In this document: piece after piece, positions 51,874 through 60,924 of the stretch
How positions within the stretch are numbered: position 1 is the stretch's first letter
Layout of the letters: each line of letters starts with the position of its first letter
NCBI RefSeq assembly: GCF_001905345.1
Contig: NZ_LFBV01000013.1
Location: 91,015-155,014 of the forward strand
Origin: Streptomyces uncialis
GTDB lineage: Bacteria > Actinomycetota > Actinomycetes > Streptomycetales > Streptomycetaceae
Direction: 5' to 3'
Length of the DNA: 64,000 nt
Program-made: the position numbers and the translations under genes
The notes under the pieces: generated by a model
The model's input: the letters and a program-made list of their open reading frames with translations, nothing else
Told to the model about the DNA's origin: nothing
Databases searched by the model: none

Positions 51874-52290
51874 GGCGTGATCAATGGCAAGACCGACGAC
51901 ACCCCCGGAGGGTTGTACGGCGATCGGTGTGATCTGCGCCCGGTCCGTGCCGCGAGGGGCGCGCGTCCTGGCGGGTCCGCGAGCGGGTCGGGTGCGGCGT
52001 GACGTGATCGGTGACCTCGTCGGCCTCGTGGACGCCCTGGCGCTCGGGGGACACGCTCATTGTGACGCCTCGACAGCCTCCGCCGGTAACGGGTTTCGCC
52101 GGTCGGCGGGGTTCGGCGCGGGCCGGGATCGGCGACGGCCCCGCCGGTCGGCGGGGGCCGGTCGGCGGGGCCGGGGGTCTGGGGGGCGGGGGGACGTCTG
52201 CCGGTCGACGTGGGCTGCCGGGGGCGTCGGCCGGTCGACGGGCGGCCCCGAACGTCGGCCCGGCTCGCCCCCGCCTCCCCGGCCGTGCGC
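51874..52290. other. Intergenic region with G-rich repeats, no gene seen
   Basis: About 420 bases between the lipoprotein start and the reductase stop. Bases ~52110-52260 hold degenerate CCGGTCGGCGGGG and GTCGGCCGGTCGACG repeats. The region must contain the lipoprotein promoter. No coding signal. Confidence 0.5.
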
Positions 52291-53181
52291 TCACCCCTTC
52301 GAAGGGTTCCGGGTGCGCAGCAGCTCGAACACGCTGGAGAAGCTGTCCTGGCCATGGCCGTCGGCCGCTCTCCTGTCGAGCAGGGCCTTCAGCGGGTCGT
52401 GCACGTCGGTGGCGACACCGTGGGTGCGGCTGAGGCCGACGAGGCTGCCGACCGCGGCCCGGTTCAGGTCGATCGTGGAGACCCCGTCCGAGTACGATCC
52501 CGATCCCGCCTCCCGCGCCAGCTCGGGCAGGAAGTCGGCCATGCCGCCCAGCCAGCGGGCCGCGAGCGGGGCCAGCACCTCGGGAGGGGTGCCCACCGTG
52601 TCGAGCAGGGCCGCCGCGTGCAGGAACCCGGCGAGGGCCGCGTACCCGGTGCCCAGCACGGCGAGGTCGTGGATCTCCGCCGCGCCGGGGTCCGTGCCGA
52701 AGTAGTGGGCCGGTGCCATCACTTCCAGCTCGGGCCGATAGGTGGTGAAGGCGTCCTGGGAGCCGCTGTAGAGGAAGAAGCCCGACGGGGTGGCGACCGT
52801 CTGCGGCAGGGCCATCATCGCGCCGTCGAGGTAGTCGGCGCCGTGCCCGGCGGCCCAGGCGGCGAGCTCCCGGGCCTGGTCGGGGCTGCTGTTGGCGAGG
52901 TTGACCAGGGTGCGGCCACGGAGCTCGGCGGTGGCCGGGCCGAGGGCCTCGCGTACCGCTTCGTGGTCGAGGAGCGGAGCGATCACCAGCGGGCCCGCCG
53001 TCACGGCCTCGGCGGCGGTGGCCGCGCCGGCGGCGCCTCGCGCCACGAGCGGACCGGCCTTCGCCGCGGTGCGGTTCCATACGGTCACGGGGTGGCCGGC
53101 GGCGAGGAACGCGTCGGCGATCGGGGTGCCCATCCGGCCCAGCCCGAGGACCGTCACGGGAGACTTCGTACGCTCAGACAT
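52291..53181 (-). CDS. Imine-reductase-like NADP-dependent oxidoreductase (second of pair)
   Basis: A 296-residue protein of the 6-phosphogluconate/3-hydroxyisobutyrate dehydrogenase superfamily. The N-terminal Rossmann domain (VTVLGLGRMGTPIADAFLAA, then VWNRTAAKA) selects NADP. The C-terminal all-helical domain has the GADYLDGAMMALPQTV segment seen in imine reductases. Substrates are likely cyclic imines or related secondary-metabolite intermediates, but this is inference. It overlaps the preceding paralogue by 8 bases (ATGTCTGA), so they are translated together. Confidence 0.82.
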   Translation of the reverse strand: MSERTKSPVTVLGLGRMGTPIADAFLAAGHPVTVWNRTAAKAGPLVARGAAGAATAAEAVTAGPLVIAPLLDHEAVREALGPATAELRGRTLVNLANSSPDQARELAAWAAGHGADYLDGAMMALPQTVATPSGFFLYSGSQDAFTTYRPELEVMAPAHYFGTDPGAAEIHDLAVLGTGYAALAGFLHAAALLDTVGTPPEVLAPLAARWLGGMADFLPELAREAGSGSYSDGVSTIDLNRAAVGSLVGLSRTHGVATDVHDPLKALLDRRAADGHGQDSFSSVFELLRTRNPSKG

Positions 53182-54154
53182 TCCGCTCACCCTTCTCGTC
53201 GCTGTTCGAGTCGGCCTTCTCGTCGGCCTTCGTGTCACCCTTCGGGGCGGCCGTCGCGTCGACCGCCGTGTCGCCCTTCGAGATCGTCCGCGCCACGCTG
53301 GCGATGCCGCTCCTGCCGTGGCCGTCGGCCGCCGTCCGCTCCAGCAGGGTCCTGAACAGTTCCGGCACCCGGGTGCCGATGCCCTGGTCCGCGCTGGTGT
53401 GCAGGAGATGGTCCATCGCCGCCCCGTGCACCTCCACCGTGCCGTCGTCGTCCGGGAACCGGCCGTCCTCGATCTGCCGGGCGTGGTCCACCATCAGCGA
53501 GGTGACGAAGGGCATGTGCCCCTTCACCACCGCCGCGAAGGCCGTGGGGTCGACGCCCGCGGCGCCGACCAGGGCCACGGAGTGGTAGAAGCCCGCCAGC
53601 GCGCCCCAGACCTGGCCGAACAGCGCGGTGTCGTACACCGGGGCCAGCGCCGGGTCGGTGCCGAGGTGCACGGCGTTGCCGAGGCTCGCCAGTTCCTCCC
53701 GGTGGGCGTCGAAGGCGTCCTGGGAGCCGCTGAGGACGAACAGCGCCTCGGGGCGCCCGACCAGCCGGGTGCCGCTCATGGCGGCGCCGTCGAGGTAGCC
53801 GACGCCGTGTTCCGCCGCCCACCCGGCCGTCCTGGTGGCGTCCTCGGGGGTGCCGGAGGTGAGGTTCACCAGTACCCGGCCGCGCAGCCCGTCCGCCACC
53901 GGCCCGAGCAGCTTCTCCACGGTCGGGTAGTCCGGGAGGACCACCACGACGAGCGGACTCGCGGTGACCGCGGCTTCCAGGGTGGTGGCCCGGAGTGCTC
54001 CCTGGGCCACCAGGGCGTCGGCCTTCGCGGCGGTGCGGTTCCATACGGTCGTGGGGTGGCCGGCGGCGAGGAACGCCTGGGCGATCCGGGTCCCCAGCTG
54101 CCCCAGGCCGATCACCGACACCGCCGACTGCCCGTCGTTCGTGTGCTCCAGCAT
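53174..54154 (-). CDS. Imine-reductase-like NADP-dependent oxidoreductase (first of pair)
   Basis: A 326-residue paralogue of the following gene. The Rossmann segment (VSVIGLGQLGTRIAQAFLAA, TTVWNRTAAKAD) and dimerisation domain (GVGYLDGAAMSGTRLVGRPE, ATRTAGWAAEHG) match the imine-reductase group. The C-terminal ~35 residues are a charged extension (Lys/Asp/Glu, with DEKADSNSDEKGERN) absent from its partner. The ATG at 54154 has AGGAG 6 bases upstream. It heads the two-gene operon and is divergent from the SARP/NB-ARC regulator across a 227-base gap, suggesting control by that protein. Confidence 0.82.
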   Translation of the reverse strand: MLEHTNDGQSAVSVIGLGQLGTRIAQAFLAAGHPTTVWNRTAAKADALVAQGALRATTLEAAVTASPLVVVVLPDYPTVEKLLGPVADGLRGRVLVNLTSGTPEDATRTAGWAAEHGVGYLDGAAMSGTRLVGRPEALFVLSGSQDAFDAHREELASLGNAVHLGTDPALAPVYDTALFGQVWGALAGFYHSVALVGAAGVDPTAFAAVVKGHMPFVTSLMVDHARQIEDGRFPDDDGTVEVHGAAMDHLLHTSADQGIGTRVPELFRTLLERTAADGHGRSGIASVARTISKGDTAVDATAAPKGDTKADEKADSNSDEKGERNV

Positions 54155-54381
54155 GGTCACTCCTGTGTGTCCGGTGGTCCGTCCGGTCCGCTGCGCCGGG
54201 CCGGTTCGTTCGACTGACCTCACTGTGGCCGCGCGCGCTGTCGGGACTCTGTCGGAGTGCTGTCGGTCATGGCTGTCGGTCATGGTCGGGCGGTGGGCGG
54301 TTCCGCGGCTCGGGGTCAGGGGTCAGGGGTCTGGACGGTCCACGGACGCCGACCGCCGGGACGCCCGGATACCGTGCGGGC

Positions 54382-57300
54382 ATGCGTTTCTCCGTGCTCG
54401 GCCCGCTCACCGTCTCCACGGCGGCCGGTGACCCGGTCGACGTCCCCGAGGCCAAGGTCCGCGCACTGCTGGCCGCCCTGCTGGTCCACGCGGGCCGGAC
54501 CGTGTCGTCGGACCTGCTGGTGGACCATCTGTGGGGCGACCGGGTGCCCCGTAATCCGGCGGGCGCCCTCCAGACGAAGGTGTCCCGGCTGCGCGGCGCC
54601 CTGGAGCGGGGCGAGTCGGGGGCCGCGGAGCTGGTGGAGTCGAGGGCCCCGGGGTATCTGCTGCGGACCGGAGCCGGTGACGTGGACTCCCACCGGTTCA
54701 CCGAACTGACCACCTCGGCCTATGACATCGGGGACCCCCGGACCAGGTCGGACCTGCTCACCGACGCCCTGGCGCTGTGGAAGGGGGACGCGTTCGCCGA
54801 TCTGCGGGAGGTCGCTTTCCTGCACTCCGCGGCCGAACGCCTGGAGGAGCAGCGGCTGACCGCGCTGGAGGCACGCGCCGAGGCCCGGCTTGAACTGGAC
54901 GAGCACCACGCGCTGACGGACGAGCTGGGCGAGCTGGCGGCTCGTCACCCGCTGCGGGAGCGGTTGCGGGCCGCGCACATCCGGGCGCTGTACCGGGCCG
55001 GGCGGCAGTCCGAGGCCCTGGCCGCCTACACCGCGCTGCGGAAGCTGCTGGCCGATGAACTGGGGGTGGACCCCGGCCCGGAGCTGGTCGCCCTCCACCA
55101 GGCGGTCCTCGCGCACGACGCGGCACTGGGGACGGCTCCCGCCACCCGCAGACGCGGCACCGGCGCCCCGTCGGCCCCCTTCGCCGGATCGCCGGCGCCG
55201 TCCGCCGGGTTGCCTGGATCACCGACCCCGCCCACCGGGTTGTCGGCCCCGCTCGCCGGACTGATCGGGAGGACGCGAGCGGTGGCCGCGGCAGCCGAAC
55301 TGCTGCTCGCGCACCGGCTGGTGACGCTGACGGGGCCCGGCGGGGTCGGCAAGACCCGGCTGGCGGAGGAGGTGGCGGGCCGGGTGGCCGGTGACTACCC
55401 CGACGGCGTCAGGATGGTCGGTCTCGCCGGATCGCTCGACGTGGCCGAGCAGTTGAGCGCGGCCCTGGGCATCCGCGAGGAGGGCCCGGCGGGGCTGGAG
55501 GACGCGCTGCGCTCCCGGCGGCTCCTGCTCCTGCTGGACAACTGCGAGCACGTCATCGACTCGGCGGCCGACGTCATCCGCCGCGTCCTGGGCGCCGCCC
55601 CCGGCCTGCGTGTCCTGGCCACCAGCCAGGAGCCGATCGGGCTGGCCGGGGAGGCGGTGTGGACGGTGCCGCCGCTGGCGCAGGCCGACGCCGAGCTGCT
55701 GTTCGCCCAGCGCGCCGCGGCCGCCGCGCCCGGATTCACCGTGACCGGGGACAACGCGGAGGCCGTCGCGGAGATATGCCGCCGCCTCGACCGGATACCG
55801 CTCGCGCTGGAACTGGCCGCGACCCGGGTCCGCGCGCTGGGCGTGCGTGAGCTGTCCGCCCGCCTCGACGACCGGTTCCGGCTGCTCGACGGGGGCCACC
55901 GCGGGACGCCCGCCCGGCAGCGGACCCTGCGGGCGGTGATCGACTGGAGCTGGGAGCTGCTCGGCGACGACGAGCGGACGGTGCTGCGCAGGCTGTCGGT
56001 CTTCGCCGACGGCTGCGCCCTTGAGGCGGCTGAGTCGGTGTGCGGCGGCGACACGGATGTCCTGGGGCCGCTGATCCGGCTGGTGGACCGCTCGCTCGTC
56101 ACGGTGACGGACGGTCCCCGCTACCGGCTGCCGGAGTCCGTGGCCGCGTACGCCTCGGAACGTCTCGCGGAGGCGGACGAGTCCGGGACCGTCGGACAGC
56201 GCCACCACTCCTACTACGCCGGACTGGTCGGGCGGGCCGCGCCCCTGCTCCACGGCCCCGGGCAGCGGCAGTGGGTGAACCGGCTGGACCAGGAGAGCGC
56301 CAATCTGCGTACGGCGCTGGAACGGGCCCTGCGGCACGGGGAGCCGGCTGCGGCAGCGCGGATGGCGCTCGCCTCCACCTGGTACTGGTTCCTGCGCGGC
56401 CGGCTCAGCGAGGCCCGCCGGTCGCTCGGCGAGACCCTGCGCGTCACCGGCGCGGACCGGTCCGGGCAGCGCTCCCGTATCGCCCTGTGGCACGAGGGTT
56501 TCGCCCTGCTGGCCGGGGAGGCCCGGCAGGGTCCGGTTCCGAAGGCCGGACGCGGCGCAGGCGGGTGGGGCGGGGACGCGCGGGCCGTGTGGTTCCTCGG
56601 CCACTCCTCGCTCAGGGCGGGCGAGGACCTGGCCCGCAGCGAGGTCCTGGTGGACCGGGCCCTGACGTCCTTCCGCGCGGACGGCGACCGCTGGGGGATC
56701 GCCGCGGCGCTGAGCACCAGGGCCGTCCAGAGACTGCTGCGGGGCGACCTCGCCGCGCTGCGGAGCGACGCGACGGACGCCCACGCGCTCTTCGACGAGC
56801 TCGGGGACCCCTGGGGCCGTCTTCAGAGCTCGTACCCGCTGGCGGCGCTGGCCTCGATCACCGGTGACCACGCCCATGCCTCGGCGTTGCACGAGCAGGG
56901 TCTGCGGCTCGCGGAGGAGCTGGGGTTCTGGGCGGACGCCGCCGACCGGCTCACCGGCCTGGGCCGGGTCGCCCTGCTGACCGGTGACTTCCGGCGGGCC
57001 GCCGCACTCCACCGGGACGCCAGGGCGCGCGCCGCCGAGCACGGATACGCGGCCGGTGAGGTCCACGCCGAGATCGGCCTGGCCCTCGGGGCCCGCCGCG
57101 AGGGCGACCTCGACCTCGCGGAGCGGTATCTGCGCAAGACCCTCGCCTGGCACCGCGAGGTCGAGTTCGGCCCCGGCCCCGCGCTCCTGCTCGCCGAACT
57201 CGGCTTCCTCGCCGAACAGCGCGGCGATGCCGCCCTGGCCCTGTCCCTCCACCAGCAGGGTCTCGCGGTCGCCCGCGAGGGCGGCGACCCCCGGGCCGTC

Positions 57301-57564
57301 GCCCTCGCCCACGAGGGCCTGGCCGGTGCCCATTCCCTCGCGGATCGACCCGCGCGGGCGGCCCGCCTCCTGGGCCTGGCGGCCCGTGCCCGCGAACGGT
57401 CCGGCGCCCCGCTCCCGGAGGCCGAGCGGGGCGACGTGGACCGCGTCACCGCCCGCGTCCTCGCGGCCCTGGGCGACGAGGTGTTCACCGCCGAGTTCTC
57501 CGCACCGGGCGAGGACGCCCCCGAGCCGGGACACGCCGGAGGTCCGGACGGCGAGAACGGCTGA
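54382..57564 (+). CDS. AfsR/SARP-type regulator with NB-ARC and TPR domains
   Basis: A 1060-residue regulator. Residues 1-95: OmpR-type winged helix (LGPLTVSTAAGDPVDVPEAK ... RALLAALLVHAGRTV). About 100-245: bacterial transcriptional activation domain (LRERLRAAHIRALYRAGRQS). Then a Pro-rich linker and an NB-ARC ATPase (290-560) with Walker A GPGGVGKT at 318-325 and LLLLLDNCEHVIDSA as Walker B. The C-terminal ~450 residues are TPR-like. AfsR-type proteins activate secondary metabolism or adjacent genes. A TACCGT -10 ends 6 bases before ATG 54382, so the mRNA looks leaderless. Confidence 0.9.
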   Translation: MRFSVLGPLTVSTAAGDPVDVPEAKVRALLAALLVHAGRTVSSDLLVDHLWGDRVPRNPAGALQTKVSRLRGALERGESGAAELVESRAPGYLLRTGAGDVDSHRFTELTTSAYDIGDPRTRSDLLTDALALWKGDAFADLREVAFLHSAAERLEEQRLTALEARAEARLELDEHHALTDELGELAARHPLRERLRAAHIRALYRAGRQSEALAAYTALRKLLADELGVDPGPELVALHQAVLAHDAALGTAPATRRRGTGAPSAPFAGSPAPSAGLPGSPTPPTGLSAPLAGLIGRTRAVAAAAELLLAHRLVTLTGPGGVGKTRLAEEVAGRVAGDYPDGVRMVGLAGSLDVAEQLSAALGIREEGPAGLEDALRSRRLLLLLDNCEHVIDSAADVIRRVLGAAPGLRVLATSQEPIGLAGEAVWTVPPLAQADAELLFAQRAAAAAPGFTVTGDNAEAVAEICRRLDRIPLALELAATRVRALGVRELSARLDDRFRLLDGGHRGTPARQRTLRAVIDWSWELLGDDERTVLRRLSVFADGCALEAAESVCGGDTDVLGPLIRLVDRSLVTVTDGPRYRLPESVAAYASERLAEADESGTVGQRHHSYYAGLVGRAAPLLHGPGQRQWVNRLDQESANLRTALERALRHGEPAAAARMALASTWYWFLRGRLSEARRSLGETLRVTGADRSGQRSRIALWHEGFALLAGEARQGPVPKAGRGAGGWGGDARAVWFLGHSSLRAGEDLARSEVLVDRALTSFRADGDRWGIAAALSTRAVQRLLRGDLAALRSDATDAHALFDELGDPWGRLQSSYPLAALASITGDHAHASALHEQGLRLAEELGFWADAADRLTGLGRVALLTGDFRRAAALHRDARARAAEHGYAAGEVHAEIGLALGARREGDLDLAERYLRKTLAWHREVEFGPGPALLLAELGFLAEQRGDAALALSLHQQGLAVAREGGDPRAVALAHEGLAGAHSLADRPARAARLLGLAARARERSGAPLPEAERGDVDRVTARVLAALGDEVFTAEFSAPGEDAPEPGHAGGPDGENG

Positions 57565-57596
57565 CACCTGACGGACCTCACACGGCGACGGTCACA

Positions 57597-57628
57597 GGTA
57601 CGGGTACGGGTACGGGTACGGGTACGGG
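57597..57628. repeat. Hexanucleotide microsatellite (GGTACG)5
   Basis: Five exact tandem copies of GGTACG plus two bases lie 33 bases after the regulator stop codon, between convergent genes. The repeat is prone to slippage. It contains no coding signal. Confidence 0.9.
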
Positions 57629-57698
57629 ACACCCGCTCCGCCGACGCGCGCCGGGCTCCGTGACGCCGGTCGTCGCGCCCGAGCCGTCCGGCGCGGCG

Positions 57699-58628
57699 TC
57701 AGATCACCAGCCGCAGCCGGAGATCCGCGAGCCCCACCCGGACCGTCTGGCCCCAGGTGAGCTCCAGCGCGTCGCTCTCCACCCCGTCCCCGAAGACCAC
57801 CAGCCGGTCCGACTCCACCACGAGCCGCAGTTGTTCGTTCCCGCCGAGCGTGCCCTCCACGAGCGAGGTGCCGGTGGCGGGCGACGGCCAGGCCTCCCGG
57901 ACGAACCAGACCAGGCCGGGGGCGGCAGGCGCCGGCAGCGTCAGCCCGCTGCCCCGCTCCCGCCAGAGGGACCCCAGCCAGCCCGTCGACCCGGTGCCGG
58001 TGCCGACCAGCACCCCGGAGGACGCCTGGGCCTCCTCCGTGTCCCCGCCCGCGTCCCCGCGCCGCCCCGCGCCGCCGTGGGCCGTCGTACCGAGCCGGTA
58101 GCGCGCCGTCTGGTGCCCCGGCGCACCCAGATAGATCTCGTTGAGCGCGCGGAGCACCTGGGTGTCGTCGGCCACCGCCTCCACCATCGTCAGCTCGTCG
58201 CACAGCGCGCCGGGCGAGACGGCGGCGGCCAGCAGCCGGGCCGTGTCCGCGGACCGGTGACGCACCAGTACGCCGAGACCCCGGCCCGGCTCGGGGTCCA
58301 CCCCGACCACGGGCTGTCCGGTCAGGTACTTCGCGGTGTTGGCGACCAGTCCGTCCGCGCCGACCACCACGACCACGTCCTCCGGGCCGAACAGGAACCG
58401 GTCCAGATCGCCGCGCTCCACCCGGGCCTGACGCCAGCTCAGCGGAACGGCCGCCGCCGTCTCGGCGAGCGTCCGCCGGGCCAGCGCGTGCCGCGCCGCC
58501 ACCCCGGCGAGGCTCCGGCCCCGGGAGGAGAGGAAGAAACCGGCCTGCCCCGCGGTGCCGTGCCGGGCGAGCAGTTCCTCGTACTCCGTCGTGCGGTGGA
58601 CCAGCACCGCCCTCGGCGCGAGACTCAC
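57699..58628 (-). CDS. NAD-kinase-like protein
   Basis: A 309-residue protein with the ATP-NAD kinase fold. The catalytic loop usually GGDGT is GADGL here (VVVVGADGLVANTAKYL, Asp92), the NE/D segment is NEIYLG (about 163), and the C-terminal domain has the GTGTGSTGWLGSL signature (about 209-221). It lacks the extended N-terminus of housekeeping NadK and has a 25-residue Gly/Asp/Glu insert before that signature. It could phosphorylate another nucleotide or lipid, or be regulatory. Its ATG (58628) overlaps the SPFH stop by 4 bases. Confidence 0.78.
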   Translation of the reverse strand: MSLAPRAVLVHRTTEYEELLARHGTAGQAGFFLSSRGRSLAGVAARHALARRTLAETAAAVPLSWRQARVERGDLDRFLFGPEDVVVVVGADGLVANTAKYLTGQPVVGVDPEPGRGLGVLVRHRSADTARLLAAAVSPGALCDELTMVEAVADDTQVLRALNEIYLGAPGHQTARYRLGTTAHGGAGRRGDAGGDTEEAQASSGVLVGTGTGSTGWLGSLWRERGSGLTLPAPAAPGLVWFVREAWPSPATGTSLVEGTLGGNEQLRLVVESDRLVVFGDGVESDALELTWGQTVRVGLADLRLRLVI

Positions 58629-59644
58629 GCCCCCGGCTCCCGTCGCGCGCCGGGGCGGCCGAGGCGTTCCAGCAGCCCGGTCAGCACGTCCGGCGAGACG
58701 GTCAGACTGTCGATGCGCGGCAGGTTCTCGGCGAGCCGGGCGGCCGTCAGCGCGTGCAGGGTCTCGGGGGAGGCGTCGCCGTGCACCCGCAGCCAGGACG
58801 CCTCGGCCCCCGCCCGCGCCTCCCCGGCCTCCCGGGCCGCCTCGGCCTGCGCCCTGGCGAGCCGGACCGTACGGGCCGCCTCGGCCTCCGCCCGGATCGC
58901 GTCGGCGGCGGCCTGCTCCTCGGCCTCCCGGCGGGCGTTGGCGCCCCGCTGCTCCACCAGCCGTTCCTCCTGGCGGGCCAGCTCGATCTTGCTGCCCAGT
59001 TCGTTCTCGGCGATCGTGCGCTCCCGCTCCACCGCCACGGCCCGGCGCTCGTAGGTGGCCCGGTCGGCCTCCTGCTGGATACGTTCACGCGCGGGGGTGC
59101 GCAAGGCGCGTTCGACCTCGGGCTCGGGACGGATCGCCACCACGCGCACCCCGACCACGGTGAGCCCGGTCGCGGCGAGCCGGGGCTCCGCGCCGAGCCC
59201 GTCCGTCACCCGCTCCCGTACCGCGGCCACACCGTCGACCAGGGCCCCGGCGAGCGGGGTCCGGGCGAGGACGTCGAGCGCGTGCTGCTGGGCCGTCTCC
59301 GAGAGCAGCGTGGAGAGCTGCTCCAGCGGCGAACCGCGCCAGGCGCCGGTGTCCGGGTCGATGGAGAAGTCCAGCCGTTCGGCGGCGACGGCCGGATCAC
59401 CGATCCGGTACGTGACGGTCGCCTGCACGGTCACGTCCTGGAAGTCGGCGGTACGGGCGTGGAACGCCATCGACTCCTCACGGTCGTCGACCGGTATCTC
59501 CGAGAGGGCCGCGGTGAGGGCGCGGTACCAGAATCCGATGCCCGGACCGTCGTGGACGAGTCCGCCGTCCCGGTGGTGCCGGATATGGGAGGTGGGGGCG
59601 GAGCGCAGATGGCGCCAGCCGAGACGCCTGGTGATGTCGGCCAT
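58625..59644 (-). CDS. SPFH/band 7-domain protein without membrane anchor
   Basis: A 339-residue stomatin/flotillin-like protein. The SPFH domain (about 25-185) shows VDDREESMAFHARTADFQDV and VTVQATVTYRIGDPAVA, then a long coiled-coil rich in Glu/Arg/Ala (about 185-270), with AAADAIRAEAEAARTVRLAR in flotillin style. There is no N-terminal transmembrane segment, so it may be soluble or peripherally bound. It forms an operon with the NAD-kinase-like gene (ATGA overlap). A near-consensus promoter precedes it. The ATG is at 59644 with AAGGGG upstream. Confidence 0.82.
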   Translation of the reverse strand: MADITRRLGWRHLRSAPTSHIRHHRDGGLVHDGPGIGFWYRALTAALSEIPVDDREESMAFHARTADFQDVTVQATVTYRIGDPAVAAERLDFSIDPDTGAWRGSPLEQLSTLLSETAQQHALDVLARTPLAGALVDGVAAVRERVTDGLGAEPRLAATGLTVVGVRVVAIRPEPEVERALRTPARERIQQEADRATYERRAVAVERERTIAENELGSKIELARQEERLVEQRGANARREAEEQAAADAIRAEAEAARTVRLARAQAEAAREAGEARAGAEASWLRVHGDASPETLHALTAARLAENLPRIDSLTVSPDVLTGLLERLGRPGARREPGA

Positions 59645-59668
59645 GAGGGACCCCTTTTCGTCTCCATG

Positions 59669-59703
59669 ACATTAAAGGGTTCCCTCTTTTTGGTCAAGTT
59701 GAC
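59669..59703 (-). promoter_or_regulatory. Housekeeping-type promoter with palindromic operator for the SPFH operon
   Basis: On the minus strand TTGACC (59697-59692) and TAATGT (59674-59669) are spaced by exactly 17 bases, close to the HrdB consensus. The -35 is inside the perfect palindrome GTCAACTTGAC (59703-59693), and the spacer contains AAAGAGGGAACCCTTT, an imperfect inverted repeat. Both could bind a repressor. The predicted start of transcription is about 17 bases before the ATG. Confidence 0.7.
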
Positions 59704-59894
59704 TATTTAAAGGAGGCGGCGCACACCGCCCTCCCGCGCACGAGGTCGAGGACGAGGACCCGGCAGCACCCAGGGCCTCCGGACCCGCCACCTCGGGGAC
59801 CCGCCGCCTCAGGGCCTCAGGACTCACGAGCGCTCAGGACGCACAAGGACCTCAAGACTCACGAGGGGGGCCAGGCTCACGAGCGGGCCAGGGC

Positions 59895-60848
59895 TCAGAC
59901 GCCCGCCGCCGCGGCCCCCGCACCCCGGCTCAGCGCGGCCGCCGCGGCGCCCACCAGTCCCGCGTCCGCCCCCATCTGAGCGGGTGTCACCGTGAGGCGC
60001 TGGACGAAGGACAGGGCCGCGTAGTCACGCAACGACCTGCGCAGCGGGGCGAACAGCACCTCGCCCGCGTTGGCCACACCGCCGCCGATCACCGCGATGT
60101 CGATCTCCACCAGGGTCGCGGTCGCCGCGATCCCGGCGGCGAGCGCCTGCGCGGCCCGCCGGTACGACGCGAGGGCGACCGGGTCACCCGCGCGCGCGGC
60201 GACGGCGACGGCCTCGGCGGAGGCGTCCCCGTCCGCGCCGGGGCGCCAGCCGCCCTCCAGCGCGCGGCGGGCGATGTTGGGGCCGCTGGCGATGCGCTCC
60301 ACACAGCCGCGCGCACCGCACGGACACGGATCGCCGTCGAGGTCGACGCTGATGTGCCCGATGTGCCCGGCGTTCCCCGTGGGCCCCGGATGCAGTCGGC
60401 CGCCGAGGACCAGCCCGCCGCCCACACCGGTCGACACCACCATGCAGAGCGCGTTGTCATGGCCCCGTGCGGCACCCTGCCAGTGCTCCGCGGCCGTGAT
60501 CGCGACACCGTCGCCGATCAGCTCCACGGGCAGCCCCCCGGTCGCCGAGGCGACCCGCTCCACCAGCGGATACCGGCGCCACCCGGGGACGTTCACCGGA
60601 CTGACCGTGCCCGCCACCGCGTCCACCGGTCCCGCGCTGCCGATCCCGACGGCCCGCACCGACGACCACAACGGCGACACCGTCAGCTGTGCGACGACCT
60701 CCGTGACGGCCCGCATCACCGTGTCGCCGTCCTCGTGCGCGGGCGTCGGCCGCTGCGCCCGCGTGTGGACACGGCCCCGGTCGTCCACGAGTGCGGCGGC
60801 GATCTTTGTCCCGCCGATGTCGAGCGCGGCGACGAGGTCGGTCAGCAT
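59895..60848 (-). CDS. ROK-family sugar kinase (glucokinase-like)
   Basis: A 317-residue kinase with the ROK phosphate loop ALDIGGTKIAAALVDDRG (about 7-25), the zinc-binding CPCGARGCVERIA motif (about 186), NAGHIGHISVDLDG and STGVGGGLVLGGRL. These fit glucokinase or N-acetylmannosamine/N-acetylglucosamine kinases of the ROK group. The catalytic DGVAITAAEHW segment is present. Sugar specificity cannot be read. The start is ATG 60848, with GGAG about 12 bases upstream. It is divergent from the LacI-family gene, and a perfect palindrome lies between them. Confidence 0.85.
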   Translation of the reverse strand: MLTDLVAALDIGGTKIAAALVDDRGRVHTRAQRPTPAHEDGDTVMRAVTEVVAQLTVSPLWSSVRAVGIGSAGPVDAVAGTVSPVNVPGWRRYPLVERVASATGGLPVELIGDGVAITAAEHWQGAARGHDNALCMVVSTGVGGGLVLGGRLHPGPTGNAGHIGHISVDLDGDPCPCGARGCVERIASGPNIARRALEGGWRPGADGDASAEAVAVAARAGDPVALASYRRAAQALAAGIAATATLVEIDIAVIGGGVANAGEVLFAPLRRSLRDYAALSFVQRLTVTPAQMGADAGLVGAAAAALSRGAGAAAAGV

Positions 60849-60912
60849 CAGTGTGGGATCTCCTGGTGGAAGGGCCGTCCGGAGAAAGCGTGGAACAGTC
60901 TCCCTCGCGTCT

Positions 60913-60924
60913 GACAACGTTGTC
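60913..60924. promoter_or_regulatory. Perfect palindrome GACAACGTTGTC, LacI-type operator candidate
   Basis: A 12-base perfect palindrome with central CG, the pattern of LacI/GalR-family operators, lies between the divergent ROK kinase and LacI gene and is well placed to control both. Confidence 0.65.

Noticed and set aside
52291..57564. A secondary-metabolite gene cluster around the SARP regulator
   Set aside because: No PKS, NRPS, terpene synthase, RiPP precursor or tailoring set is present within the window. Only the reductase pair is adjacent.
57592..58203. Minus-strand ORF running through the hexanucleotide repeat
   Set aside because: The PYPYPYPY run is a translation of the microsatellite, and the rest is a shadow of the NAD-kinase-like gene.
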